A stretch of DNA of 64,000 nucleotides from Lysobacter arenosi (GCF_016613475.2 NZ_CP071517.1:2914001-2978000), one strand, 5' to 3'. Counted from the stretch's first letter, positions 1 to 9,086 are shown. Notes: generated by a model not told the origin, from the letters alone. Numbers and translations: made by a program.

Positions 1-341
1 ATGCGCTGCGCGCGTTCGGTTCGATGCTCGGCGTGGCGGTGGTGGCGCAGTTCACCACCGTTCGCGCCCGCTTCCATGCCGAGATGCTGCTCGACCACGC
101 GGCCCTCGTCGGCAACTCGCTGCCTGAGGCGCCGGAGCCTTCGCAACTGATGCAGATGATCGCGCAGCAGTCGCTGGTGCTGTCGACCGCCGATGCGTAT
201 CGCGCACTCGCCGTGCTGGCTCTTCTCATGATTCCGCTCGTCCTGCGCCTGACCCATATCCCCGCGCCTGCGATGCGCGCGCCATCGCCCGCTTCTCCCG
301 TACCTGCCACACCTCCCGTTGCATCCCTTTCTCACGGATAA
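1..341 (+). CDS. MFS drug exporter, C-terminal end (EmrB/DHA2 type), cut by window edge
   Basis: Only the last ~112 codons are present, read from base 3. What is visible is the end of a multi-pass exporter: a hydrophobic segment near the start, a polar loop rich in Met/Gln/Ser, one last transmembrane helix (around ALAVLALLMIPLVL), then a Pro/Ala-rich cytoplasmic tail. The DHA2 call rests mainly on the neighbour: the EmrA-like adaptor starts 5 nt after this stop codon, the usual emrB-emrA pairing that lets an inner-membrane proton antiporter reach the outer membrane. A TetR-type regulator follows. The 5' part, with the MFS signature loops, lies outside the window, so substrate and exact subfamily cannot be judged. 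Confidence 0.75.
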   Translation, partial: ALRAFGSMLGVAVVAQFTTVRARFHAEMLLDHAALVGNSLPEAPEPSQLMQMIAQQSLVLSTADAYRALAVLALLMIPLVLRLTHIPAPAMRAPSPASPVPATPPVASLSHG

Positions 342-346
342 CCGCC

Positions 347-1387
347 ATGGCATTGCCGAAGACAGCCAGGGTCACCGTTGCCGCACTGCTTCTCGCAGTG
401 GCCGTCGGCGGCGTGATCCTCCTCAACCGCCACGAGTCCCGTGCATCGACCCAGTCCACCGACGACGCCTACGTACAGGCCGACTTCACGACTGTCGCGC
501 CACAGGTGTCGGGAACGGTCGATGCCGTCCTGATCAAGGACAACCAGGTCGTGAAGGCGGGCGACTTGCTGGCCACTATCGAGGACAGCGACTTCATCGT
601 TGCCGTCAACTCAGCCAAGGCCCAGGTCGAGGGCGCCAAGGCTACCGTCGCCGGTCTGGAGGCGCGCCTGGTGCAACAGGAGACGGCGATTCGCCAGGCG
701 CAGGCAGCCCTGGATGCGGACAACGCCTCGCTGAAGCTGGCGCGGACCAATCGCGCGCGCTACTCCAATCTGGCTGCCGACGGATCGGGCACCTTGCAGG
801 CGCTGCAGCAGGCCGAAGCGCAGTTGAGCATCCAGCTGGCAGCGCAACAGAGGAATCAGGCGGGGCTGCAGGCCGCACGCGAGCAGGTGGGCATCCTCAA
901 GGCGGACCTTCAGAAAGCCCGGGCGGCCCATTCGCAGGCGTTGTCCGGCCAGGCTTCGGCCGAGCTCAAACTGTCCTATACCCGCATCCGTGCGCCGGTC
1001 GGCGGCACGATCGGGCAGAAATCCGTGCGCGTCGGTGCCTTCGTCAATGCCGGCAAACCGCTGCTGGCGATCGTTCCGCTCGATGCGGTCTATGTCGCCG
1101 CGAACTTTCGCGAGACCCAGCTGGCACGCGTGCGGGCCGGACACGTCGTCGACATCCAAGTCGATGCGCTGCCTGGCCAGGTCCTGAAAGGAAAGGTGGA
1201 GAGCCTTGGCCCCGCCAGTGGTGTCAGCTACTCCGCCGTTGCGCCGCACAACGCCACCGGCAACTTCACCAAGATCGTGCAGCGACTTCCCGTCCGCATC
1301 AGCATCGATCGCGGCCAGCCGGCGGCGGCGATGCTGCGGGTGGGCATGTCGGTCACGCCGATGATCCGCGTCGGTGAGAAGGGCTAG
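347..1387 (+). CDS. HlyD/EmrA-family membrane fusion protein
   Basis: 346-aa periplasmic adaptor that couples the upstream MFS exporter to an outer-membrane channel. In order: one N-terminal transmembrane anchor (residues ~7-26), a first lipoyl-like half with the family pattern STDDAYVQAD...VAPQVSG (residues ~37-60), a long Ala/Gln-rich coiled-coil hairpin (~80-200), then the second lipoyl half and beta-barrel starting at YTRIRAPVGG (~215) with the motif VAANFRETQL. Length is normal for EmrA-type proteins. It lies 5 nt after the exporter gene, so the two are surely co-transcribed. The family is clear; the transported compound is unknown. Confidence 0.9.
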   Translation: MALPKTARVTVAALLLAVAVGGVILLNRHESRASTQSTDDAYVQADFTTVAPQVSGTVDAVLIKDNQVVKAGDLLATIEDSDFIVAVNSAKAQVEGAKATVAGLEARLVQQETAIRQAQAALDADNASLKLARTNRARYSNLAADGSGTLQALQQAEAQLSIQLAAQQRNQAGLQAAREQVGILKADLQKARAAHSQALSGQASAELKLSYTRIRAPVGGTIGQKSVRVGAFVNAGKPLLAIVPLDAVYVAANFRETQLARVRAGHVVDIQVDALPGQVLKGKVESLGPASGVSYSAVAPHNATGNFTKIVQRLPVRISIDRGQPAAAMLRVGMSVTPMIRVGEKG

Positions 1388-1428
1388 GCACGCAGACGTT
1401 CACAACCAACGACAACTAGAAAGCAATC

Positions 1429-2073
1429 ATGAGCATCATCCCCCCGCGCAATGCATCCGGCGCACGGCGAGACGCGATCCTGCGGGACGTCGCCGATGCC
1501 ATCCGGAACGTGGATGGCGATCCGACGAACATCGAGAGCGTCATCGCCGCGAGCAATACCCGTCAACAGGAAGTCGTCGCCCAGTTCGGCAGCAGCAGCG
1601 GCCTGCTCATCGCCCTCATGGAGAAGGTCGCCAGGTCGACGCTGGAGCCACTGGGTTACTGCAGGAACGAGGAGGAGTTCCGCGCGAACCTGCTAGAGTT
1701 CGCCATCCGGATGACGAACGAGCATTCCGGCTTGCAGCTGCAGCGCCTGTACCGGATCGCGCTCACGGGCGTGATCAGGGATGCCAGTGTCGGCCGCGAC
1801 GCTTACAGGCATGGCCCGGGGCTGGTGAAGGATGAACTGGCGCGATTCTTCCGCGCCGCGCAGTCGGCCGGCATCGACCTGAGCGGCGACAGCCACCGCT
1901 TGGCTAGCCATCTGATGGCGCTGCTGCGGGCCAGGTGGAGCCTCGTCGGCGTCGCGCCGCGCAACATCGTTGCCGCGTCCCAACAGCGCGACGTGAACCA
2001 GATAATCGAACTGTTCTGTGCCGGTATTCAATCGGAGGCGCGGAGTGACTACGTTGTTCCCCAGGTCGCTTGA
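1429..2073 (+). CDS. TetR/AcrR-family transcriptional regulator
   Basis: 214 aa. Residues ~13-65 fit a TetR helix-turn-helix, though the recognition helix is divergent: ILRDVADAI, then GDPTNIESVIAASNTRQQEVVAQFGSSSGLL, which parallels the family pattern ending in a (Y/F)xHFGSKxxLL-like element. The rest is helical, as in a ligand-binding domain. It follows the emrA-like gene by 41 nt in the same direction and is the obvious candidate repressor of that efflux pair. The next gene overlaps its 3' end by 29 bp, so translation of the two is probably coupled. The family call is fairly safe; the regulated target is inferred from position. Confidence 0.75.
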   Translation: MSIIPPRNASGARRDAILRDVADAIRNVDGDPTNIESVIAASNTRQQEVVAQFGSSSGLLIALMEKVARSTLEPLGYCRNEEEFRANLLEFAIRMTNEHSGLQLQRLYRIALTGVIRDASVGRDAYRHGPGLVKDELARFFRAAQSAGIDLSGDSHRLASHLMALLRARWSLVGVAPRNIVAASQQRDVNQIIELFCAGIQSEARSDYVVPQVA

Positions 2074-3337
2074 GTCGGACCAGGCCCCCGTCGCGCGGAT
2101 TCCACAGCGCCCGGATCTGCTGCGGGGCGATGGCGTGCCGGAAGAGCTGGCGATCGAGGTCGACGCCAACGGTTCCCCGGTGACGATCGAGGCCGCTACC
2201 TGGCTGATCTGCTTCGTCCCGGGGCTCCGTCGGCAGTGGTGGCACCGCTTCGCCGATGCGCGGCACAAGCATGTGTTCGCGTTGCGCGAGGTCGGCGACG
2301 GCACCTGGCTGCTGGTCGAGCCATGGTGGACACGAATGATGGTGAACGTGCTTACCGTCGATGAAGCGACCAAGTTCCTGCGCTGGGCAGGAGTGGGCGA
2401 CATCCTGCAGGTGCGCGAATCGATTCCGGGTTGCGGCAGCCAGATGCGCGGGTGGTCGAACTGCAGCGTGCAGATGGCCTACCTGCTCGGCCGTTCGTAT
2501 CGGACATGGACGCCGAATGGGCTTTACCGACGCCTGCTGCGCGAGCCCGACACGCGCCGCGTCGATGCATCGACCTTGCTGAAGAAGCATTTCCAGTTCG
2601 TGGCGAACCGAACGGTCAACATGACGCTCAGGGCGATCCCGAGGCGGCGGGACGAGTCGCTCGATGCCACGTTGCTGGCCCTCGGCACCGGCGTGATGAC
2701 GGCCATGACCTCGATATCGGCGATCGGTCTGTACAAGGTCGTGGTCTCGGATTCGAGCCGGTTCCAGGACGCAGCGGACATGTTCTGGGCGCTCGGCCCC
2801 GGGCGTGCGATCGGGCGCGTCCGCGAAGCGCTGGAGGATGCCAGGCACCGCGGCGAGATCGACGTCGATGACTGCCATGTCGCCGCGCTCGAGTTCATGG
2901 CGATGCTCCGCGGCAATCTTTATCTGGAGACCGTGTTCGGCTTGCGCGGAGCGCCGGCGGCCAGCGAGATCGGCGACCACGTGCGCTCCGTCATCGCTGT
3001 GTTCCTGCACGGAGCGCGGCCGGCGGTCGGCAGTGGTGGCGGCCGCGCGGATTTCGCAATGACGGGTGCGATCTGTCATTCCGGTCTGGAGATGCCACCG
3101 ACGCACGCCCTGACGGCGGCAGGGCTGATCCGCGAGATCGGCGAATCCGCGCGCGAGATCGTCGACGGTAACGACTGGCAGCAAGTGGCCGGTTGGGCCG
3201 AAGCCGTCTGGCGCGGCTATTCGAACTGCACCGGCCTGCCCTGGGAGCAGGCCTCGGCGCGCATCCACGACGTGTGGAAAGCGACGGGCTACCCGGACAG
3301 GTCTTCCACGAGCGACGCAGGCTTCGTGCGCGAGTAA
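2045..3337 (+). CDS. Fusion protein: conserved unknown domain + TetR C-terminal (AefR-like) domain + helical tail
   Basis: About 430 aa from a GTG at 2045, chosen because a GGAGG Shine-Dalgarno (2034-2038) sits 6 nt upstream; an ATG at 2018 would add nine residues. Three parts can be seen. Residues ~45-165 are Trp/Arg-rich (WLICFVPGL, QWWHRF, RHKHVFALRE, EPWWTRM) and resemble a conserved hypothetical family I cannot name. Residues ~185-310 match the C-terminal ligand/dimer domain of AefR-type TetR proteins (ATLLALG, LYKVVVSDSSRFQDAADMFW, LEFMAMLRGNLYLE). The last ~100 residues have a W-x6-W...G-x2-W...W helical pattern. No TetR DNA-binding domain is present. It overlaps the upstream TetR gene, so it may sense or titrate that regulator. 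Function unknown. Confidence 0.6.
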   Translation: MTTLFPRSLESDQAPVARIPQRPDLLRGDGVPEELAIEVDANGSPVTIEAATWLICFVPGLRRQWWHRFADARHKHVFALREVGDGTWLLVEPWWTRMMVNVLTVDEATKFLRWAGVGDILQVRESIPGCGSQMRGWSNCSVQMAYLLGRSYRTWTPNGLYRRLLREPDTRRVDASTLLKKHFQFVANRTVNMTLRAIPRRRDESLDATLLALGTGVMTAMTSISAIGLYKVVVSDSSRFQDAADMFWALGPGRAIGRVREALEDARHRGEIDVDDCHVAALEFMAMLRGNLYLETVFGLRGAPAASEIGDHVRSVIAVFLHGARPAVGSGGGRADFAMTGAICHSGLEMPPTHALTAAGLIREIGESAREIVDGNDWQQVAGWAEAVWRGYSNCTGLPWEQASARIHDVWKATGYPDRSSTSDAGFVRE

Positions 3338-3975
3338 TGCAGCAGGCGGCCGCGGAACGGCGGCAGGTCCTCGTCGTCCATCGGGCAGCGCTCTTCGATC
3401 AGCGCGAAGCCTTGGGCCGTGAGAAGACGGGTGAAGCGCGTGCTGTGGCCACGGCCGGGGTCGGTGACCACCACTTCGGCCGTGGGCAGCGCATGCCGCT
3501 CGACGACGCTGGACAGCAGCAGCGCGTGATCGATTTCGTACAGCACATCGCTGGCGATGATCAGGTCAAAGTGCCCCAGTGTCGGCAGCGGTACGTCCCA
3601 GCGCATGTGGCGATAGTGCAGCGCCGGCAGCGCATTGAGCGCAGCATTGTAGGCAAGGAAAGACTCGGCCAGCGGATGCATGTCGGAAGCAACCACATTC
3701 GCGCCGCGGCCCTGCAGCACCAGGCTGGCCAGGCCGATACCGCAACCGAGTTCGAGCACGCGCTTGTCGGCGACGTCGAAGCGGTGCATGGCCTGCGCAA
3801 GCAGGCGCCCTGCCGGCCAGATCTGGCCGAACAGGCTCCATTGCGCGGACGAGATGCCCAGGCGCTCGCCATGGCCGTCGGGATCGGAGAACTGCTGTTT
3901 GTCGCTGAGAACACGCAGACGGTAATCGTGCCCACCGATGGGGACGATCTGGTTCCGGGTGGTATAGCCTGGCAC
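3289..3975 (-). CDS. Class I SAM-dependent methyltransferase (protein-lysine-methyltransferase-like)
   Basis: 228 aa from a GTG at 3975, preferred because a GGGAG stretch lies ~6 nt upstream and the protein then begins VPGYTTRNQIVPIGGHDYRL, where the family usually begins; an ATG at 4068 would add 31 atypical residues. The SAM-binding core is plain: VLELGCGIGLASL (motif I), VVASDMHP (acidic end of beta 2), and FDLIIASDVLYE (motif IV). These features recall the ETFB/VCP lysine-methyltransferase group, but the substrate cannot be read from sequence. The 3' end overlaps the convergent upstream fusion gene by 49 bp. Confidence 0.8.
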   Translation of the reverse strand: MPGYTTRNQIVPIGGHDYRLRVLSDKQQFSDPDGHGERLGISSAQWSLFGQIWPAGRLLAQAMHRFDVADKRVLELGCGIGLASLVLQGRGANVVASDMHPLAESFLAYNAALNALPALHYRHMRWDVPLPTLGHFDLIIASDVLYEIDHALLLSSVVERHALPTAEVVVTDPGRGHSTRFTRLLTAQGFALIEERCPMDDEDLPPFRGRLLHYSRTKPASLVEDLSG

Positions 3976-4137
3976 TGGCGCTCCCGGCCTCGCGAAGAGG
4001 CGGGTGGACTCACATGAATGGGAGCGAGGCGTGCGGGCGCCGAGCGGCAGAGCAGACGCGCGGGTCACGGCGCGTGCTTGAGAAACATCCTACACCCGAC
4101 GGGCTGGCGAGCCGGCGAGAAAGGAACGTGGAGGCGC

Positions 4138-4569
4138 CTACACGACCTCGATCCGCACGTCGGCGAACCACAGTTGCTGCCAGCGCAGTGGCTTGTCTTG
4201 AGCGCTGAGCAATCGCGGTTGCGCAACCTGCTCTGGCGCGAAGTCCGTTACCCCGTCGACTGCGCGCACGTTGAGGGCGGCGAACAGGCGATCCTCGCTG
4301 CGATAGGTCGCCGTCACCAGCACGCCGCATCGGGCGCAGACGATGAACTCCGCCTGGTCGGAACCTTGCCGGTAGTGCACAGCGGCGTCGCCGCCATGCT
4401 GCTGCAAGCGCAGGATTCCGGCCGGATCGGTCAGCCAGGCCGCGCCGTGCTTGCGGCAGAAGTCGCAATCGCACGCGCGTGGCGCGTAGTCGTGCGCGGG
4501 ACGGGACAGCGTCGCCTGCATGACCAGGTTGCGGCAATGGCAACTGGCATGGACGACGGAACCGGTCAC
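4138..4569 (-). CDS. GFA-family (CENP-V/GFA domain) zinc protein
   Basis: 143 aa. It begins at a GTG that overlaps the stop of the preceding lipoprotein gene in a GTGA arrangement, so the two are translationally coupled. It has the zinc-binding cysteines of the glutathione-dependent formaldehyde-activating enzyme fold: HASCHC near residues 7-12, CDCDFCRK at ~34-41 and VCARCG at ~77-82. Members of this fold often act in S-hydroxymethylglutathione handling or are of unknown role; fold membership does not prove formaldehyde activity. Coupling to a secreted sialidase-like lipoprotein gives no clear functional link. Confidence 0.85.
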   Translation of the reverse strand: MTGSVVHASCHCRNLVMQATLSRPAHDYAPRACDCDFCRKHGAAWLTDPAGILRLQQHGGDAAVHYRQGSDQAEFIVCARCGVLVTATYRSEDRLFAALNVRAVDGVTDFAPEQVAQPRLLSAQDKPLRWQQLWFADVRIEVV

Positions 4570-5879
4570 GGCACCAGCCGATAGTGCTGACCTTGCAGTC
4601 GCGGCTTGCCGTCGACGACGTCGGTCCAGACCACATAGGCGCCGTCGTCGCCGAGTGCCAGCTGGGCGAAGCCGGTGGCCCGCCCGCGCCCCTGCAGGCG
4701 CGCGACTTCGACGCGTTGCTGTTCGCGCGCCAGGTCCGTCGTGTAATGCGCGAGATGCAACGACTGCACGCCGGCATCCTCGCGCATCCACAGCATCCAG
4801 GCACCGTCCGCATCGAGCGCGAGATCGACGCGCCCCTGCACCGGCATGCCCTGGTCGACCGTCAGCGGCGCAGCAAAGCTGTCGCCGGCATCGCTGCTGC
4901 GCGCCAGCTTCAGCGCGGGCATGTCGCCGGCCGCGGTGTACCAGGCCACGATTGCGGCATCGCCGTCGGCGGCAACGGCAGGGCCGTTGACCGGGCAGGC
5001 CGGCATCTTCCAGCCATCGGCGTGGACCGGGTGCGCCGGCGTCCAGGCATCGCCCTGCAGGCGGGTGATGGCGATGTCGCGGATCTCGTCAGGCGTGCGA
5101 TCGCGATAGACCAGCAACGGCCCGCGGCCGCCGAGGGCGACATCGGTCTGGCAGCAATCGCACGTCATCGTGTCGATCTCGCGTTCGCCGTCGCGCTTGA
5201 GCGTTGCGTCGAACAGCGCGGCGCGCAATGTCATCGCGCCACCACCGTGGCCCTCGGCACCACCGTGGCCATGACCACCACCGCTGTTGCGGCCGTCGAG
5301 CCAGGCGATGCCGAGGCGATCGCGCGATGCCGGCCACAGCGAGACGAAACCATGTTCGGTCGGCGTGCCGTCATCGTTCACCAGCACCGGTTGCGACCAG
5401 GTACGGCCCTCGTCGCCGGAGCGGACCAGCGCGACGTCGTACGCGTACGGCGCCTTCGCCGACTTCTTCAGCCAGTGTGCCCACAACGCGCCATCCGGCG
5501 TCACGGCAAGGTGCGGCGTGTCGGCCCAGTTGACGAACCAGTCGTTGCCGCGCGCGATCTCCTTCGCTTCGCTCCATCCGCCCTTGCCGTAGCGGGCGAA
5601 CTTCAGCGTGTGTCCGTCGCCTTCGGTCTCGATCCAGGGACAGCAGGAGCGAACCGTCTGGTGCGCGCACGAGATCCGGCTGCGCGGCCACAGGCCCTGG
5701 CCCGTCGGCAGTGACCATGCCTCGGCCACCGCCAGGGTGGCCGTGGTTGGCGCGGCTTGCGTCGACGTGGCCGCGCCGGTCTGGACGGGCGCATCGGTAC
5801 TCGGGGTTGAGCGGTCGCAGGCGACCGCCAGCAACAGCAACAGCGGGAGGAGGGCGGGCTTCATCGAGGGCGGCTTCAT
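4566..5879 (-). CDS. Sialidase/BNR-repeat-like lipoprotein, with a locally shifted frame
   Basis: 437 aa with a lipoprotein signal (hydrophobic stretch, then LAVAC, Cys ~21). The body has beta-propeller-like repeats with Asp-box-like turns (SGDEGRTWSQP, SSDAGDSFAAP), a His/Gly-rich loop, and a CDCCQTD motif. Around residues 62-80 the frame encodes atypical residues (WPRSRISCAHQT), whereas the next frame of the same bases reads AAQPDLVRAPDGSLLLS, which fits the propeller. Two compensating one-base indels about 65 bp apart (near 5631 and 5695) explain this. Sialidase activity is not established; many such proteins are propellers of unknown substrate. It overlaps the GFA gene. Confidence 0.7.
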   Translation of the reverse strand: MKPPSMKPALLPLLLLLAVACDRSTPSTDAPVQTGAATSTQAAPTTATLAVAEAWSLPTGQGLWPRSRISCAHQTVRSCCPWIETEGDGHTLKFARYGKGGWSEAKEIARGNDWFVNWADTPHLAVTPDGALWAHWLKKSAKAPYAYDVALVRSGDEGRTWSQPVLVNDDGTPTEHGFVSLWPASRDRLGIAWLDGRNSGGGHGHGGAEGHGGGAMTLRAALFDATLKRDGEREIDTMTCDCCQTDVALGGRGPLLVYRDRTPDEIRDIAITRLQGDAWTPAHPVHADGWKMPACPVNGPAVAADGDAAIVAWYTAAGDMPALKLARSSDAGDSFAAPLTVDQGMPVQGRVDLALDADGAWMLWMREDAGVQSLHLAHYTTDLAREQQRVEVARLQGRGRATGFAQLALGDDGAYVVWTDVVDGKPRLQGQHYRLVP

Positions 5880-5924
5880 CGGCGCAAGCCTAGCGCGCCG
5901 GGCGAGCCGATGGGATGCCTGCCG

Positions 5925-6692
5925 TCAGAACTTGCCGTTGCCGTTTTTCCACTGCTCCCGCGGCGGGATCGCTTCTATGGTGTCCCAGTGCTCGGCGATC
6001 TTGCCGTTCTCGATGCGCCACAGGTCGTAGAACGCCACGTGCTGGCTGCCCGTCTGGCCCTCGCTGACGGAGAGAATGAAGTTGCCCTCGCCGAGGATGC
6101 GGTGGACGCGCTCGTACTTCATCGCCCTGCCCTGCTGGGCCATCGCGTACAACGCGCTGCCCAGCGCCGACAGTCCGTTGGCGATATTCGGGTTGTGCTG
6201 GATGTAACGGTCGCCGTCGAAGTAGCCCGCCAGCCTGTCCATGCGTCCGTGGACGAGGATGTCGTCGAGGAACGAGCGCACCAGCGCCTTGTTCACCGCG
6301 GTCTGGTCCAGGTCGACGACCAGCAGCGTGCCGTCGATCATGCTGTGACCGCTGGGGTTCGGCGCGTCGGGCTTGTCCTGCAGGTTGTCCCAGTGTTCGA
6401 CGATCTTGCCCTCGTCGAAGCGGAAGATGTCGAAGCCGATCTTCGGTCCGAAGAAGTCGTAGTCGGTATGGGCGAAGACGAAATCGCCGTCCTGGAACAC
6501 GCGCACCGTGTTCACCCTGGCGCTGCCCTCGGGGAGTTGCTGGAGCAGTTCGCCGAAACCGGCCAGGCCGTCGCCGACGGCCAGGTTGTGCTGCACGTAC
6601 CGGCTTGGGTGGATATAGCCCACCGGGTGGGCATCACCGGTTTCTATGCTCTTCAGAAGCAGTGCCACCTGCTCCTTGGGCGACATGGTCAT
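5925..6692 (-). CDS. Tandem SnoaL-like (NTF2-fold) protein
   Basis: 255 aa from the ATG at 6692; an in-frame ATG further upstream is possible. The protein is two copies of one ~120-residue unit. Each has a helical start, a (R)YIQHN-type strand (SRYVQHNLAVGDGL in copy 1, DRYIQHNPNIANGL in copy 2), a GDF-V/I-hxH strand and an end of the form D-xxRF/WRhENGKIVEHWDN/T. This is the SnoaL-like polyketide-cyclase/NTF2 fold. Such proteins usually have no known substrate. A broken AraC-type regulator is transcribed divergently from just upstream and may once have controlled it. Confidence 0.8.
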   Translation of the reverse strand: MTMSPKEQVALLLKSIETGDAHPVGYIHPSRYVQHNLAVGDGLAGFGELLQQLPEGSARVNTVRVFQDGDFVFAHTDYDFFGPKIGFDIFRFDEGKIVEHWDNLQDKPDAPNPSGHSMIDGTLLVVDLDQTAVNKALVRSFLDDILVHGRMDRLAGYFDGDRYIQHNPNIANGLSALGSALYAMAQQGRAMKYERVHRILGEGNFILSVSEGQTGSQHVAFYDLWRIENGKIAEHWDTIEAIPPREQWKNGNGKF

Positions 6693-6796
6693 GGTCGTGT
6701 CTCTCGTTCGATGCGGTCGGTGGTCATTTTCCGCATCGGGCCCATGATTCACAGGTCGATGGGCGACAGCCAGCTGTGAATTTCGGACATCCTGCG

Positions 6797-7066
6797 ATGC
6801 GCAAACGGCAAGTCGACAGCATCTTGCGTGTCGCGTACCAGCCGCCTGGCGAGTACGGGCTGGACGTGGAGGTTTTCACGGTGGCTGCGTTGCGCGGTCG
6901 CGTCGACGACGCTCACTTCCGTGTCACGCAACGCATCGCTTTCCACATGCTGATCTGCGTGACCGGATCATTGCTGGCACTGCGGCCGGAGCAGGTGCTG
7001 CACAAGTTCTTCAAGCGCGACGCCGGCTGCGCGCCGGGTGAGTTCCGGCGCCGGCATTCGTCCTGA
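6797..7066 (+). pseudogene. Remnant of an AraC-family regulator with an internal deletion
   Basis: An 89-codon frame reads like the two ends of an AraC-type regulator joined together. The first ~60 residues match the effector-domain start (GLDVEVFTVAALRGR..., QRIAFHMLICVTG), and the last ~20 match the extreme C-terminus of the second helix-turn-helix (FFKRDAGCAPGEFRRRH). The 150-200 residues normally between them, including nearly the whole DNA-binding region, are missing. It cannot act as a normal regulator. It starts 104 bp from the divergent SnoaL-like gene, the usual arrangement for an AraC regulator and its target. Confidence 0.65.
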
Positions 7067-7068
7067 GG

Positions 7069-8958
7069 TCAGGCGACGCGCGCACGGCGCGCGCGGGTCA
7101 GGTGCACCAGCAGCAACGAGATCGCCGCCGGCGTCATGCCGGGGATGCGCTGCGCCTGGCCGATGGTCTGCGGGCGCACGCGCTCGAGCTTTCCCAGCAC
7201 TTCGGCCGAAAGACCGCGCACACCCGCGTAATCGAAGTCGTGCGGAATGGCCGTGGTTTCGTGGCGCTGCTGGCGCTCGATTTCCTCACGCTGGCGATCG
7301 AGGTAACCGGCGTACTTGACGCCGATCTCGACCTGCTCGGACACGGCTGCGTCTTCCACCGCGGGACCCAGCGACGGCACCTGCATCAGCTTGGCGTAGT
7401 CGAGTTCCGGACGCTTGAGCAGATCCAGCGCGCTGGTCTCGCGGCTGATCTCGATGCCGAGCACGGCCATGGCCTCGCGGCCCAGGGCATTGCCCGGCGC
7501 GGCCCAGACCGCGCCCAGGCGCGTGTTCTCGCGTGCGACGGCTTCGCGCTTGGCGTCGAAGCGGGCGAAACGGGCGTCGTCGACCAGGCCCAGTTCGCGA
7601 CCCACCGGCGTCAGTCGCGCGTCGGCATTGTCCTCGCGCAGCTGCAGGCGGTATTCGGCGCGCGAGGTGAACATGCGATACGGCTCGCTGGTGCCGTGGG
7701 TGATCAGGTCGTCGACCAGCACGCCAAGGTAGGCCTCGTCGCGGCGCGGCGACCAGCCTTCCAGGCCCTTGGTGAAGCGCGCGGCGTTGACGCCGGCGAG
7801 CAGGCCCTGCGCGGCGGCTTCCTCGTAGCCGGTGGTGCCGTTGATCTGGCCGGCGAAGAACAGGCCCGACATCGCCTTGGTCTCCAGCGTCGACTTCAGG
7901 CCACGCGGGTCGAAGAAGTCGTACTCGATCGCGTAGCCCGGACGGGTGATGTGCGCGTTCTCGAACCCGCGGATCGAGCGCACCAGCGCCAGCTGCACGT
8001 CGAACGGCAGCGAGGTGGAGATGCCGTTGGGGTAGATCTCGGCGACGTCCAGGCCTTCGGGCTCGACGAAGATCTGGTGGCTGGGCTTCTCGGCGAAGCG
8101 CACCACCTTGTCCTCGATCGAGGGGCAGTAACGCGGGCCGATGCCTTCGATCTGGCCGGTGTACAGCGGCGAGCGGTCGAGCGCGCCGCGGATGATCTCG
8201 TGGGTCTGCTCGCTGGTGTGGGTGATCCAGCACGAGACCTGGCGCGGATGGTCGGCGTGGCTGCCCATGAAGGACATCACCGGGCGCGGATCGTCGCCGG
8301 GCTGCTCTTCCATCACCGAGTAGTCGAGCGTGCGGCCGTCGATGCGCGGCGGCGTGCCGGTCTTGAGACGGTCGACCACGAACGGGCCTTCGCGCAGGCG
8401 CGCGGCCAGCGCGACGGCGGGCGGATCACCGGCGCGGCCGGCGGCATAGGTGGTCTGGCCGACGTGGACCTTGCCGGCCAGGAAGGTGCCCGCGGTCAGG
8501 ACCACGGCCGGCGCTTCGAAGCGCAGGCCGGTCTGGGTGATCGCGCCGGCGACGCGGCCATCGGCGAAGACGATGTCGTCGACCGCGGCCTGGAACAGGG
8601 TCAGGTTGGGCTGGCTCTCGACCGCGCGACGGATGAAGCTGCGGTACAGCGCGCGATCGGCCTGGCAGCGGGTCGCGCGCACGGCCGGGCCCTTGCTCGC
8701 ATTGAGCCGGCGCCATTGGATGCCGGCTGCATCGGCGGCGCGCGCCATGATGCCGCCCAGCGCATCGATTTCCTTGACCAGGTGGCCCTTGCCGATGCCG
8801 CCGATGGCCGGGTTGCAGCTCATCGCGCCGACGGTCTCCACCGAATGCGTCAGCAGCAGCGTGCGTGCGCCGGCGCGTGCAGACGCAAGCGCGGCCTCGG
8901 TGCCGGCATGGCCGCCGCCGATCACGATCACGTCGTACTGGTAGAAGTTCTGGCTCAT
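7069..8958 (-). CDS. mnmG: tRNA uridine-5-carboxymethylaminomethyl modification enzyme MnmG
   Basis: 629 aa from the ATG at 8958, matching the family length; an upstream ATG at 8985 would add nine residues before the FAD motif. MnmG works with MnmE to install the 5-carboxymethylaminomethyl group on the wobble uridine of several tRNAs. The FAD-binding loop is at residues 14-19 (GGGHAG), followed by [20 protein letters not shown] and the family stretches [18 protein letters not shown] and [14 protein letters not shown]. It stands alone here: no parA/parB, mnmE or dnaA lies nearby, so this is not an origin-proximal gid locus. Confidence 0.97.
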   Translation of the reverse strand: MSQNFYQYDVIVIGGGHAGTEAALASARAGARTLLLTHSVETVGAMSCNPAIGGIGKGHLVKEIDALGGIMARAADAAGIQWRRLNASKGPAVRATRCQADRALYRSFIRRAVESQPNLTLFQAAVDDIVFADGRVAGAITQTGLRFEAPAVVLTAGTFLAGKVHVGQTTYAAGRAGDPPAVALAARLREGPFVVDRLKTGTPPRIDGRTLDYSVMEEQPGDDPRPVMSFMGSHADHPRQVSCWITHTSEQTHEIIRGALDRSPLYTGQIEGIGPRYCPSIEDKVVRFAEKPSHQIFVEPEGLDVAEIYPNGISTSLPFDVQLALVRSIRGFENAHITRPGYAIEYDFFDPRGLKSTLETKAMSGLFFAGQINGTTGYEEAAAQGLLAGVNAARFTKGLEGWSPRRDEAYLGVLVDDLITHGTSEPYRMFTSRAEYRLQLREDNADARLTPVGRELGLVDDARFARFDAKREAVARENTRLGAVWAAPGNALGREAMAVLGIEISRETSALDLLKRPELDYAKLMQVPSLGPAVEDAAVSEQVEIGVKYAGYLDRQREEIERQQRHETTAIPHDFDYAGVRGLSAEVLGKLERVRPQTIGQAQRIPGMTPAAISLLLVHLTRARRARVA

Positions 8959-9060
8959 CGGGTCCTGGGGTCTTTGGCGACTCATCGGGCTTCGCGCCGC
9001 TGGCGAATTTTAGGCCACCGCGGTTTGCCCTGCCGGTCAGTCTGAATGTCACGTGAAAGT

Positions 9061-9077
9061 TGGCACGGTTCCTGCTT
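9061..9077 (+). promoter_or_regulatory. Sigma-54 (-24/-12) promoter match
   Basis: TGGCACG, four bases, then CTGCT: GG at 9062-9063 and GC at 9074-9075 are exactly 10 bases apart, as sigma-54 requires, and the -24 box is a full match to the TGGCACR consensus. Transcription would begin near 9087. No protein gene follows on this strand; an intrinsic terminator lies ~80-120 nt downstream. Confidence 0.6.
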
Positions 9078-9086
9078 TGTACTTAT

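Noticed and set aside
7069..9060. Region near mnmG as a replication origin
   Set aside because: mnmG is often near oriC, but no dnaA, parAB, rpmH or clear DnaA-box cluster is seen here.
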